Assembly (NCBI RefSeq): GCF_036013525.1
Contig: NZ_CP107853.1
Coordinates: 6,634,001-6,698,000, forward strand
DNA from: Nonomuraea sp. NBC_00507
GTDB lineage: Bacteria; Actinomycetota; Actinomycetes; Streptosporangiales; Streptosporangiaceae
DNA: 64,000 nucleotides
Direction: 5' to 3'
Shown in pieces: positions 6,756 to 15,061 of this stretch. Numbering within the stretch: the stretch's first letter is position 1; each line of letters begins with the position of its first letter. The translations under genes were made by a program, and so were the position numbers. The notes below the pieces were generated by a model, which made no database searches, was not told the DNA's origin, and saw only the letters and a program-made list of their open reading frames with translations.

Positions 6756-9700
6756 CCGCCCCGCACGAGCCAGGCACGCTCACCACGGCGACGATCCTGT
6801 TCACCGACGTGGTGAGTTCCACCGCGCTGCGGATCAGGCTCGGCGAGGAGCGGGCCAACGTCGTCTTCCGCCGCCTCTATCAGCTGCTGCACTCTGTGGT
6901 GACGGCGAGCGGCTCGACGTTCACCAAGAGCCTGGGCGACGGGCTGATGGCCGTGTTCGACTCGGCGACCGCCGGGCTCGACGCCACCATCGCGGTGGAA
7001 CAGGCGGTGGCGGACGAGAACGAGCGCGCGATGGAGAAGATCTCCATCAAGGCCGCGCTGGCCGCAGGTGATGTGTGCTGGGGACACGACGACGTCAGCG
7101 GGCTGCCGACGGTGGAGGCGGCCCGGCTGGTCGCCATCGCCGAAGGCGGCCAGGTGCTCTGCACCGACCTGGTGCGGCGGCTGGCCCAGGGGCGCAGCCG
7201 GCACGAGTTCAAGGATCTGGGGCGGCTGCCGGGCAAGGGGCTGCGCGAGCCGCTGCACACCTACGAGCTGCACTGGCAGAACGCCGACCACCACCAGAGC
7301 GGCGGGCTGCCCACCTGGCTGGACAGCGGGCACGAGCTGCCGTTCGTGGGCCGGGACGAGGAGCTGCGGGCGCTGGACGGCGAGCTGGCGGCCGCCGAGT
7401 TCGGCAGCGGCCTGGTGATCCTGCAGGGCGATCCCGGGGTGGGCAAGACGCGGCTGGCCTCCATGGTGGCCAGGCAGGCGCTCAAGCGGCAGTTCACGGT
7501 GCTGGCGGGGCGGTGCACGGATCCGGCGCGGCAGGCCTACGAGCCGATCGCCGGCGCCGTGGAGCGGCTGGCCCGCACCTCGCCCGCGCTGCTCCTGCGG
7601 GCCGGGGTCGACCAGCAGTGCGGCCAGCTGGTGCGCCTGGCGCCGTCACTCGGCGCGCCGCCGATGTCGCTGCAGGTGCCGCCCGCCACCGAGCCGGTCT
7701 CGGAGCGCTACCAGCTGATGGCGGCGGCCCGCACCCTGATCGAGCGGCTGGCCACCGTGCGGCCGGTGCTGCTGGTGATCGACGACCTGCAGTGGGCGAC
7801 GCTGGAGTCGCTGCAGATGCTGGGCTCCCTCATGTACGACGCCGAGGCCATGCCGCTGCTCATCCTGGCCACGTCGCGGCCGGTGCCGGTCGAGTCCGCC
7901 ATGCCGGAGCTGCACAAGCTGACCGCCGACGGCCGCGTCGTGCAGGTCTCGTCATTCGGCCTCGACGAGGTCTCCGACCTGCTGTCGCAGGTCCGCTCCG
8001 GTGGCGACCCCGAGCAGCTGCACCGGATCACCGGCGGCAACGCGTTCCTGATCAGCGAGGTGGCCAGAGAGCTGGCCGCGGGCAAGGATCTGGACGCGCT
8101 GGCCGTGCCCGACTCGGTCACGAGGATGGTGCTGGCCCGGCTGGCGCAGCTGCACCCGGACGCCAGGGACCTGATCAGCCTGCTGGCGGTCGGCGAGCGC
8201 ATGGAGTCGGCCGAGTTGCGGCTGGGGCTGGGCCTGGACGAGGCGCGGTTCGTGGCCGCGGTGGAGGAGGCGCTGGGCGCCGGCCTGGTCACCATGTCGG
8301 GACGCGGCACCTGCCGGTTCTCCCACGAGCTGACCAGGAACGCTCTCTACGCCACGCTCTCACCGCCGCGTGCCGGGCTGCTGCACGGGCGGGTGGCCGA
8401 CGCGTTGTGCCAGGCGGACCCGACAGCCATGGAGTCGCGACCCTACGTGGTGGCCGCGCACCTGCTGGCCGCCGCCGAGCACGGCCGCGACCCGGCCCGC
8501 GTCGGCGCGGCAGCGGAGGCGGCGGTGCGCGCGGCGCAGCACGCCTTGGCCGGGCTGGCGCACCGCGAGGCGGTCACCTGGTATCAGCGGGTGCTGGAGC
8601 TGCTCGAGGACTTCCCCGGCGCCAGCGTGGAGCGGCGCGCGGAGCTGCTGCTGGAGTGCGGCACGGCGATGTGGCTGGCCGGACATCCCGAGGCGCGCCC
8701 GACCCTGGTGGCGGCGGCGGACCTGGCCAGGGAGTGCGGCCGGGGCGATCTGATCGTCACGGCGGCGCTCGGCGGCGACCGCGGCTTCACCAGCATCTCG
8801 GCCGCCCCCGACGAGCAGCGCATCGCGTTGCTGACCGAGGCCAGGCGGCTGGTCGACTCCACCGACGTGAGCACCAGGGCGCTGCTGGCGGCCCATCTCG
8901 CCTCGGAGCTGATCTGGGCGCCCGACGGGGAGCGCCGCTTCGCGCTGAGCGACGAGGCCGTGGCGCTGGCCCGCAAGTCCGGCGACGCGCGCACGCTGGC
9001 CCTGGTGCTGTGCCTGCGCAGCCTCACCATCATCCCCGCCGATCCGCTGCACCAGCGCCACCGCGACGGCGACGAGATGCTGCAGGCGGCCCGCAGGACC
9101 GGCGACGACCTGGTGTTGTTCCACGGTTACATGCAGCGGACGCCTCCCGTCCTGGACAGCGGCGACGCGGCCCGCGCCGCCACGCTGCTGGACCAGGCAG
9201 ACGAGCTGGCGCACCGGCTGGCGCAGCCATACCTCCACTGGCTGGTCGGCTACTCCAAGAGCGGGCTGACTCTCATGCAGGGCGATCTGGCGCAGGCGGA
9301 GGCGGAGGCGACGGCGGCCATGCGGCTCGGCTCGGAGATCGGCCGCCGCCTGGAGGCCGTGGCGATCTACTCCGAGCAGATCGCCGAGATCCGGCGGCTC
9401 CAGGGACGGTTGTGGGAGTTGCGTGACCGGCTGCGCCGCGCCGCCCAGGCGCCCCGCGTGGACCCCGTGCACGCGGTGCTGCGCTATCTCTGCGAGATGG
9501 GCGACGAGGAGGCCGGCCCGCTGCTCGATCGCATCCTGGCCGACCAGGGCGCGGTGCCGCCGCGCACCATGGGGCACCGGCCCGCCCTGGACAACCTGGC
9601 CGTGGCCGCCTCCCGGCTCGGGCGGGCGGACCTGGCCGCGCAGCTCTACGGCTCGCTGGCCGCCGAGGGCGAGACGTTCGGCCACAGCACGGTGGCGCAC

Positions 9701-9958
9701 CACTGCGGGCACCACTACCTGGCTCACCTGTGCGTGACGATGGGCGACCTGCCGCGGGCCGCGGAGCACTTCGAGGCCGCGGCGGAGGTGCACGAGCGGA
9801 GGGAGGTGCCGCTCATGCTCGCCGAATCCCTGCTGGACTGGGCGGACCTCCTGGACGCAGGCCAGGTGAGCGGCCCCAAACCGGCGGACCTGCGCGAATG
9901 GTGTGCCTCCCTGCTGTCCGGCCGCGGCGCCCTCCTCCTGGAGCGCCGCCTGCGCTGA
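6752..9958 (+). CDS. Class III cyclase-homology domain / AAA ATPase / TPR-like regulator
   Basis: A 1068-residue multidomain protein starting at GTG 6752 inside the stop codon of the preceding gene. Residues ~10-170 form a class III adenylate/guanylate cyclase homology domain with both metal aspartates (Asp19 in FTDVVSST, Asp63 in SLGDG). The later active-site half is atypical: where family enzymes have the N..AAR motif it reads PTVEAARL, with Glu122 replacing Asn, so activity is doubtful. An AAA/STAND-type ATPase follows (~190-480) with Walker A GDPGVGKT near 226 and Walker B LLVIDDLQW near 340. The C-terminal ~550 residues are Ala/Leu-rich helical repeats (TPR-like). There is no LuxR-type HTH at the end. 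Such proteins are signal-integrating scaffolds or regulators; the operon with a CRP regulator hints at a cAMP-related circuit. Confidence 0.9.
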   Translation: MTAPHEPGTLTTATILFTDVVSSTALRIRLGEERANVVFRRLYQLLHSVVTASGSTFTKSLGDGLMAVFDSATAGLDATIAVEQAVADENERAMEKISIKAALAAGDVCWGHDDVSGLPTVEAARLVAIAEGGQVLCTDLVRRLAQGRSRHEFKDLGRLPGKGLREPLHTYELHWQNADHHQSGGLPTWLDSGHELPFVGRDEELRALDGELAAAEFGSGLVILQGDPGVGKTRLASMVARQALKRQFTVLAGRCTDPARQAYEPIAGAVERLARTSPALLLRAGVDQQCGQLVRLAPSLGAPPMSLQVPPATEPVSERYQLMAAARTLIERLATVRPVLLVIDDLQWATLESLQMLGSLMYDAEAMPLLILATSRPVPVESAMPELHKLTADGRVVQVSSFGLDEVSDLLSQVRSGGDPEQLHRITGGNAFLISEVARELAAGKDLDALAVPDSVTRMVLARLAQLHPDARDLISLLAVGERMESAELRLGLGLDEARFVAAVEEALGAGLVTMSGRGTCRFSHELTRNALYATLSPPRAGLLHGRVADALCQADPTAMESRPYVVAAHLLAAAEHGRDPARVGAAAEAAVRAAQHALAGLAHREAVTWYQRVLELLEDFPGASVERRAELLLECGTAMWLAGHPEARPTLVAAADLARECGRGDLIVTAALGGDRGFTSISAAPDEQRIALLTEARRLVDSTDVSTRALLAAHLASELIWAPDGERRFALSDEAVALARKSGDARTLALVLCLRSLTIIPADPLHQRHRDGDEMLQAARRTGDDLVLFHGYMQRTPPVLDSGDAARAATLLDQADELAHRLAQPYLHWLVGYSKSGLTLMQGDLAQAEAEATAAMRLGSEIGRRLEAVAIYSEQIAEIRRLQGRLWELRDRLRRAAQAPRVDPVHAVLRYLCEMGDEEAGPLLDRILADQGAVPPRTMGHRPALDNLAVAASRLGRADLAAQLYGSLAAEGETFGHSTVAHHCGHHYLAHLCVTMGDLPRAAEHFEAAAEVHERREVPLMLAESLLDWADLLDAGQVSGPKPADLREWCASLLSGRGALLLERRLR

Positions 9959-9971
9959 CCTCATCCGCGGG

Positions 9972-10391
9972 TCATTCCTTCACCACGATCTTGCTGAGCA
10001 CCACGAACCCGCCGAGCGCCCCCGCGGTGCCGGCGGCGGTCGTGGTGGTGAGGTTGACCACGAGATCATAGGTACCGGGGGCGAGCTGACCGCGCATCGG
10101 GATGGAGGCCGTATATCGGCCCGACCCCGGTGTGAAGGTCATCTCCACGGGGGGCGAAGGATGCCTCGACTCGCCACCGCCCAGCAGATCGGCGATGATC
10201 TCCAATTGCCAGCAGCCGGCCAGCCAGTCGATGAGCTCGCCGGTGACCTCCCAGCTCACGTCCACGGTCCACCCCTCGCCGCACCGCACGACGGTCGTGG
10301 GCTGCGCGCCCGGATCGACAACCTGGCCGTGGAGAGCACCGGCCAGCTGCTCGGCCGGTACCTTCATCACCTGGAAATCTCCGGTTGCCAT
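9972..10391 (-). CDS. Hypothetical beta-rich protein, 139 aa
   Basis: Not recognised. The ATG at 10391 is preceded by AGGGAGAA at good spacing; an upstream extension to 10505 in the same frame lacks support. The protein has no signal peptide or membrane segment. It alternates short hydrophobic strands with Gly/Thr/Pro turns (TVDVSWEVTGELIDWL, TYDLVVNLTTTT, GGFVVLSKIVVKE), suggesting a single immunoglobulin-like or beta-sandwich domain. It converges with the cyclase/AAA gene (13-base gap) and lies 88 bases after the oxidase gene on the same strand, so it may be cotranscribed with that gene. No function assigned. Confidence 0.75.
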   Translation of the reverse strand: MATGDFQVMKVPAEQLAGALHGQVVDPGAQPTTVVRCGEGWTVDVSWEVTGELIDWLAGCWQLEIIADLLGGGESRHPSPPVEMTFTPGSGRYTASIPMRGQLAPGTYDLVVNLTTTTAAGTAGALGGFVVLSKIVVKE

Positions 10392-10479
10392 CTGTTCTCC
10401 CTTCAGTGAGGACCGTGTCCCCGTGTGAAGGAGCAGAGAGCCGGCACCGGCGGTCAGATACGCGTCCTTCGGCGTGATG

Positions 10480-11769
10480 TCAGGACGGGCGCAGGCGCAC
10501 GACATCGCGGTCGAGCCCGCCGACGCCGCCCACGCCGCCCACGCCGAGCAACTGCGTCGTCCGTACGAGCTCGGCGTGCAGCAGGTCGAGCACCCGCGTC
10601 ACCCCTGCCTCGCCGCCGGCCATCAGTCCGTACAGATAGGCCCTGCCGATGAAGCACGCCCGCGCGCCCAGGGCGACCGCGGCGGCCACGTCGGCCCCGC
10701 TGCGGACGCCGCCGTCCAGGAAGACCTCCGTGCGGTCCCCGACGGCGTCCACCACCTCGGGGAGCAGCTCCAGCGGCGTGGGGGAGCGGTCGAGCTGCCG
10801 CCCGCCGTGGTTGGACACCACCAGGCCGTCCACCCCGACGGCGGCCAGGTCCTTGGCGTCGTCCACCCGCTGCACGCCCTTGACCAGCAGCTGCCCCTGC
10901 CACGCCGACCTGATCCACTCCAGGTCCTTGATCGTCACGGACGGGTCGAACATCACGTTCGTGATCCCGGCCAGGTCGTCAGGTGCGCCGTCCACTGTGG
11001 CGAACCTGAGCGGCTCGCTGGTGACGAAGTCGAACCACCACGCCGGCCGCCGCAGCGCCTGCAGCACACTGCGCCAGCGCAGTGACGGCGGGACCGTCAG
11101 CCCGTGCCGCACATCACGCAGCCGTGCCCCGGCCACCGGCACGTCCACGGTCACCACCAGCACGTCCATGCCTGCGTCCCTGGCCAGGGACAACGTCTCC
11201 AGGGTGCGGGCGCGCTCGCGCACGACGTAGAGCTGGAACCAGTTCCACCCGCCGGGCGCCGCGGCCGCCACGTCCTGGGCCGTTGTGGTGCCCATGGTGG
11301 ACAGCGTGTACGGCACTCCGGCCCGCTCCGCCGCCCTGGCCACCGCCCGCTCGCCCGCCCGGTGCATCATCCTGGTGAACCCGGTGGGCCCGAGCACGAC
11401 CGGCATCGCGATCCGCCGGCCCAGGATCTCGACCGCCGTCGGGGCCTCGGCGACGTCCCGCAGCACCCGCGGGCGGAACTCCACCCGCCCGAACGCCTCC
11501 ACCGCCCTGGCCATCGACCGCTCACCCTCGGCGGCGCCGTCGACGTAGTCGAACACCATCCGGGGCGCCCGCTTCATGGCCAGCCGTCGCAGATCCTCGA
11601 CATCGGCGGCGTCCGCCACCCGCCGCGCCCCGCCCAGCCGCGGCCAGCCGGGCAGAACGGTCCGCAGCTCCCGCCACCGAGGCAGGCGCCGTGGTTCCTT
11701 CGGTGCCGTGTCGATGCCCAGGACGCTACCAAAGTACGGTGGAGTGGTGATCGACGCCCCGCTCCCCAC
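10480..11769 (-). CDS. FMN-dependent alpha-hydroxy-acid oxidase/dehydrogenase
   Basis: Member of the lactate oxidase/glycolate oxidase family (FMN TIM barrel). Clear family features in order are FDYVDGAAEGE near the N terminus, LSTMGTTTAQDVA, WFQLYV, VTVDVPVAG, the Lys in LLVKGV, the catalytic His with SNHGGRQLD, and the FMN-phosphate loop DGGVRSGADV. These enzymes oxidise L-2-hydroxy acids to 2-oxo acids. The start is uncertain: homology begins about LPRWREL and the only plausible in-frame start before it is GTG 11769 (429 aa). The C terminus carries a short (GGV)n expansion (GVGGVGGVGG). It diverges from the HD-protein gene over 78 bases. The exact substrate is unknown. Confidence 0.88.
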   Translation of the reverse strand: MGSGASITTPPYFGSVLGIDTAPKEPRRLPRWRELRTVLPGWPRLGGARRVADAADVEDLRRLAMKRAPRMVFDYVDGAAEGERSMARAVEAFGRVEFRPRVLRDVAEAPTAVEILGRRIAMPVVLGPTGFTRMMHRAGERAVARAAERAGVPYTLSTMGTTTAQDVAAAAPGGWNWFQLYVVRERARTLETLSLARDAGMDVLVVTVDVPVAGARLRDVRHGLTVPPSLRWRSVLQALRRPAWWFDFVTSEPLRFATVDGAPDDLAGITNVMFDPSVTIKDLEWIRSAWQGQLLVKGVQRVDDAKDLAAVGVDGLVVSNHGGRQLDRSPTPLELLPEVVDAVGDRTEVFLDGGVRSGADVAAAVALGARACFIGRAYLYGLMAGGEAGVTRVLDLLHAELVRTTQLLGVGGVGGVGGLDRDVVRLRPS

Positions 11770-11847
11770 ACGCCGGGTTCGCGGCACCGCCGACTCACGA
11801 TCAATGCGTGGGGCCGCGGCCGGGTCAGACCGATCGAAGGCGGTGCG

Positions 11848-12552
11848 GTGGCGGTGAGTGACGCGGCGGGCCGGATGGGGGAGCCGGGAGCGGTCGCCGG
11901 GAGGCGGGATGGACGCGGCCACCGGTGGGCGGCACTGGCTCAGCGGTGGGAGGCGCTCGCGGGTGGCTCGCCGGCCGCGCGGGCCCTCGGCGCCGAGCTG
12001 ATCGCCCGGTGGGCCGAGCCGCATCGCCGCTACCACGACCTGGCCCACCTGACAGCCGTGCTGGACGCCGTCGACGAACTGGCGGGCGAGGCCGAGGACC
12101 CGGCGGCGGTGCGCCTGGCCGCCTGGTTTCACGACGCGGTCTACGACGGCAGGCCGGGCTGGGACGAGGAACGCAGCGCCCAGCTGGCCCAGTCGCGGCT
12201 GCCCAGGTGCGGCGTGCCCGCGGCCCGGATCGGCGAGACCGCCAGGCTGGTACGCCTCACCGCCGCCCACGACACCCTGACCGACGGCGACGCCAACGGC
12301 GCGGTCCTGTGCGACGCGGACCTGGCCGTCCTGGGCCGCCCCGGGTACGACGCCTACGCGGCCGCCATCCGCCAGGAGTACGCCCACGTGCCCGACGACC
12401 TGTTCAGAGCAGGCCGCGCGGAGGTGCTGCGCCGCCTGCTGGCCGCGCCCCGCCTCTACCGCACCGCCCAGGCGGCAGGCCTGTGGGAGGAGCGCGCCCG
12501 CGCCAACATGACGGCCGAACTGGCCAGGCTCACGGCGGGTTCAGCGGGGTGA
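11848..12552 (+). CDS. HD-superfamily metal-dependent phosphohydrolase-like protein
   Basis: A 234-residue protein; the chosen GTG at 11848 follows GAAGG, with a second GTG two codons later also possible. The HD-type metal site is visible as YHDLAHL near residue 62 and WFHDAVYD near residue 93, followed by helices with TAAHDT and a CDADLAVLG segment that supplies the last Asp. This fits the predicted metal-dependent HD phosphohydrolases (COG4339-like), small cytosolic proteins usually of unknown substrate. The first ~25 residues are Gly/Arg-rich and probably disordered. The 3' end overlaps the convergent DUF4031 gene by 12 bases. Confidence 0.8.
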   Translation: MAVSDAAGRMGEPGAVAGRRDGRGHRWAALAQRWEALAGGSPAARALGAELIARWAEPHRRYHDLAHLTAVLDAVDELAGEAEDPAAVRLAAWFHDAVYDGRPGWDEERSAQLAQSRLPRCGVPAARIGETARLVRLTAAHDTLTDGDANGAVLCDADLAVLGRPGYDAYAAAIRQEYAHVPDDLFRAGRAEVLRRLLAAPRLYRTAQAAGLWEERARANMTAELARLTAGSAG

Positions 12553-12813
12553 GTGGCGTTTGCGGCGACGCAGGCCCGCGGCGATCAGCCGCCGTAACAG
12601 CTCGCGCGAGCTGACCGCCTCGGCCCCCAGCGACACCGCCCGCGCGTGCACGGTCTCCGGCACGTCGTAGTGATCCCGGTCGAACGCCCGCGCCGGCACC
12701 CCCAGCCGTGCCGCGAAGTCGTGCAGCTCCTCCAGCGAGCGGTCGCTGACCAGGTGCGACCACATCAGGCCGCGCGGCCCCGGCCAGTGGGGAGGGTCGA
12801 TGAGAACGGTCAC
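12541..12813 (-). CDS. DUF4031-family protein
   Basis: A 90-residue protein matching the small actinobacterial DUF4031 family: it opens with MTVLIDPPHWPGPRG, then WSHLVSDRSLEELHDFA and FDRDHYDVPE. No catalytic function is established for the family. The ATG overlaps the stop of the upstream HAD gene by four bases (ATGA), so translation is coupled and the gene is the last of a P450-HAD-DUF4031 operon. Its C-terminal 20 residues are strongly basic. The 3' end overlaps the convergent HD-protein gene. Confidence 0.88.
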   Translation of the reverse strand: MTVLIDPPHWPGPRGLMWSHLVSDRSLEELHDFAARLGVPARAFDRDHYDVPETVHARAVSLGAEAVSSRELLRRLIAAGLRRRKRHSPR

Positions 12814-13565
12814 GTCGTCAAGGGTAGGACCCTGCCGCGCACCTCGATCTCGCCCAGCCCCGTCACCACGACATCGGCCCCGCGATCACGTGGCTCGCTC
12901 CTGCGGCCGCCTTCCCCGGTCACCCCCACCACCAGCCCGAATCCGCCCTTCCTTCCCGCTTCGATCCCGGGCAGCGCCGCGGCCACCACCGCGATCTTGT
13001 CCGCGGGCAGGTCGAGCCGGCGCGCCGCCTCCAGGAACAGGGCGGGCTCCGGCATGCCGGGCAGGTTCATCAGGGCCGCGTCGTTCCCGTCGATCAGCAC
13101 GTCGAACAGATGGGACAGGCCCGCCGAGTTCACCAGCTTGCGCCCGTGCAGGCTGGGGGACACGGCCCCGGTACGGGCGCCCCGCCGCCGCAGCTCGTGC
13201 AGCAGGGCGACCGTGGCCGGGAACGCGGCGACCCCGTACTTGTCCACCTGCGCGACGAAGATCTGATCCTTGGCCAGCCCCAGCCCGTGCACGGTCGGCG
13301 CGCCGGGCTCGTCGTCCGCCGACCCCTCGGGCAGCGTGATGCCGCGCGAGGCCAGGAACGTGCGGATGCCGTCCAGCCGCGGCCGCCCGTCCACATGGCG
13401 CAGGTAGTCGTCGCGGATGTCGAACGGTCCGGAGCGGCCGCGCAGGAACGCGTCGAAAACGTGCTTCCAGGCGGCCGCGTGCCCCCGCGCGGTATCGGTG
13501 ACCACCCCGTCGGTGTCGAACACGACGGCGCTGATCCTCGCCAGGTCGATGACAAGCTCGCTCAC
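12810..13565 (-). CDS. HAD-superfamily protein (beta-phosphoglucomutase-like), probably inactive
   Basis: A 251-residue protein that aligns along its whole length with beta-phosphoglucomutase-type HAD hydrolases: motif I FDTDGVVTDT (residues ~16-25) with both Asp, a helical cap (~30-120) with DYLRHVDGRPR, and a motif II-like AVSPS. Two later catalytic elements are altered. The usual GKPxPD Lys motif reads GMPEPA (Lys and Asp lost), and the acidic motif IV (usually VEDA.AG) reads VVAAALPG, removing the Mg2+ ligands. So it keeps the fold but probably not phosphatase/mutase activity. The gene sits between a P450 gene (18-base gap) and DUF4031 (4-base overlap) in one operon. Substrate binding or a regulatory role is possible. 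Confidence 0.85.
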   Translation of the reverse strand: MSELVIDLARISAVVFDTDGVVTDTARGHAAAWKHVFDAFLRGRSGPFDIRDDYLRHVDGRPRLDGIRTFLASRGITLPEGSADDEPGAPTVHGLGLAKDQIFVAQVDKYGVAAFPATVALLHELRRRGARTGAVSPSLHGRKLVNSAGLSHLFDVLIDGNDAALMNLPGMPEPALFLEAARRLDLPADKIAVVAAALPGIEAGRKGGFGLVVGVTGEGGRRSEPRDRGADVVVTGLGEIEVRGRVLPLTT

Positions 13566-13583
13566 AGTGCGAACGTAACCGCT

Positions 13584-14756
13584 CTACCAGGCGACGGGTA
13601 GCTCCTTGACGCCGTAGACGATGGCGAGCTCCCTGAACGGCACCTCGCCCTCGATCCGCAGCGTCGGAAACCGGCGCAGCAGGGCGCGGAAGGCGATGCG
13701 CATCTCCATCTGCGCCAGCGGCGCGCCGACGCAGCGGTGGATGCCGTGGCCGAACGCCAGGTGCGAGACGTCCCGGCCGGGCCGGATCTCGTCGATGTCC
13801 TCGCCCAGGGCCGGGTCGCGGTTGGCGCCGATCAGCGAGCACAGGACCAGCTCGCCCTTCTTGATCGTTACCCCGTGCAGCTCCAGGTCGTCGCGGGCGA
13901 AGCGGGGGAAGGCCACCTGCACGACCGACATGTAGCGCAGCAGCTCCTCGACCACGTCGTTGACGTAGCCGTCGACCTCGCGCACCTTCGCGGCCTGCTC
14001 CGGGTTCTGCAGCAGCCACAGCGTGCCCAGCGCGAGCATGCTGGTGCTGGTGTCGTGCCCGCCGGTCAGCAGGCCGTCGGCCATGCTGGCCAGCGTGCGG
14101 TCGTCCAGCTCGTCGCCGTGGTCGCGCAGGAGCTGCCCCAGCAGGCCCTCGCCGGGGTTCTGCCGCTCCCTGGCGACCAGCTCCGTCAGGTACGTCATCG
14201 CGTCGTTGATCGCCTGCAGCGACGCCTCGGGCCCGGCCGTGAAGTCGAAGCGGTCTTTGCTGATCTTGACGAATCCGGCGCGCTCGTCATACGGCACGCC
14301 CAGCAGCTCGCACACCACCAGCGACGGGATCGGCAGCGCGAACTCCTCGAACAGGTCCACCGGCATGCTCTCGGCGCCCTTGGCCTCGATGCGGTCCAGC
14401 GCCTCTTCGACCATGGCCTCGATGCGCGGCTCCATCCTCCGCAGGCGCCGCATGGTGAACTCGGGGGTGAGGAACTTGCGCAGGCGGGTGTGCTCGGGCG
14501 GGTCGCGGAAGCCGAGGCCGCCCGGGTCCTCCTGGTTGGAGCCGAGACCGATGACGCCCGCGAAGTCGTTGCTGAAGCGCTCGTGATCGCCGAGCACGGC
14601 GCGGACGTCCTCCCAGCGGGTGACGAGGTAAACCGTCTGATCGCCGGGGATCTCCATCGGGAAGACCGGGTGCTCGGCCCGGATGCGTCCGAGCTCGTCC
14701 ACCGGGTCCAAGCCGTCGCGCATGAACTGGACGAGCGGGAACTCATTGTCTGACAT
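13584..14756 (-). CDS. Cytochrome P450
   Basis: A 390-residue bacterial class I-type P450. Visible in order: the oxygen-activation I-helix LLTGGHDTST, the ExxR motif EELLR, and the haem loop FGHGIHRCVGAPLAQ with the thiolate Cys at residue 342. The start ATG (14756) opens MSDNEF; the frame stays open upstream to 15071, but without family similarity. P450s insert oxygen using electrons from ferredoxin partners. No ferredoxin or reductase gene lies nearby, so redox partners must come from elsewhere. It is the first gene of a P450-HAD-DUF4031 operon and diverges from a membrane/HTH protein over 305 bases. Substrate unknown. Confidence 0.95.
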   Translation of the reverse strand: MSDNEFPLVQFMRDGLDPVDELGRIRAEHPVFPMEIPGDQTVYLVTRWEDVRAVLGDHERFSNDFAGVIGLGSNQEDPGGLGFRDPPEHTRLRKFLTPEFTMRRLRRMEPRIEAMVEEALDRIEAKGAESMPVDLFEEFALPIPSLVVCELLGVPYDERAGFVKISKDRFDFTAGPEASLQAINDAMTYLTELVARERQNPGEGLLGQLLRDHGDELDDRTLASMADGLLTGGHDTSTSMLALGTLWLLQNPEQAAKVREVDGYVNDVVEELLRYMSVVQVAFPRFARDDLELHGVTIKKGELVLCSLIGANRDPALGEDIDEIRPGRDVSHLAFGHGIHRCVGAPLAQMEMRIAFRALLRRFPTLRIEGEVPFRELAIVYGVKELPVAW

Positions 14757-15007
14757 CGATATCCGTCCTGCTGGATACATCGCACGATCTTGGGATAAAT
14801 CCCTCGATCGATGGTCCCATCCAGAAGCGCGTTCGGTGCCCTCCGAAAGGACGAATTTTTGTCTCAGACCTGCGACGATCACCGCCTCGTCAGCCGCCGT
14901 GACCTCACCCCGACGGCCGGCAGGGCAACGCGACACACCGGTGATGGTGGGAATCAGGAGCAAACTGAGGAAGCCGTTTGCGTTTCGCGTACAAGATGGC
15001 GACATTC

Positions 15008-15025
15008 TGCGATGATCTCGTCGCA
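15008..15025. promoter_or_regulatory. Imperfect palindrome, possible operator
   Basis: TGCGATGA-TC-TCGTCGCA: 8-base arms with one mismatch around a 2-base centre, 37 bases upstream of the start of the membrane/HTH gene and just upstream of its likely -35 region. Its size and position suit a dimeric repressor or activator site. The binding protein is unknown; the HTH domain of the downstream gene itself is one candidate. Confidence 0.35.
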
Positions 15026-15050
15026 TAGAGCCGGAGCCACAGCCATCACG

Positions 15051-15061
15051 GATAGTGACAG
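15051..15061 (+). promoter_or_regulatory. -10-like hexamer directly before an ATG (possible leaderless start)
   Basis: GATAGT (15051-15056) ends five bases before the ATG at 15062, and no Shine-Dalgarno sequence is present. In actinomycetes a TANNNT-type -10 at this distance usually means that transcription starts at the A of the start codon (leaderless mRNA). No convincing -35 is seen. Confidence 0.4.

Larger units (their letters stand above)
14757..15061. other. 305-bp divergent intergenic region
   Basis: No gene is supported here. The region separates the P450 operon from the membrane/HTH gene and is less GC-rich than its neighbours, as expected of a promoter region. It holds a small palindrome GGGATAAATCCC (14792-14803) near the P450 start, an imperfect 18-base palindrome at 15008-15025 and a -10-like GATAGT just before the rightward gene. 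I see no tRNA or repeats in it. Confidence 0.5.

Noticed and set aside
10392..10505. N-terminal extension of the 139-residue minus-strand protein
   Set aside because: A good ribosome site stands directly before ATG 10391 and the extra residues look random.
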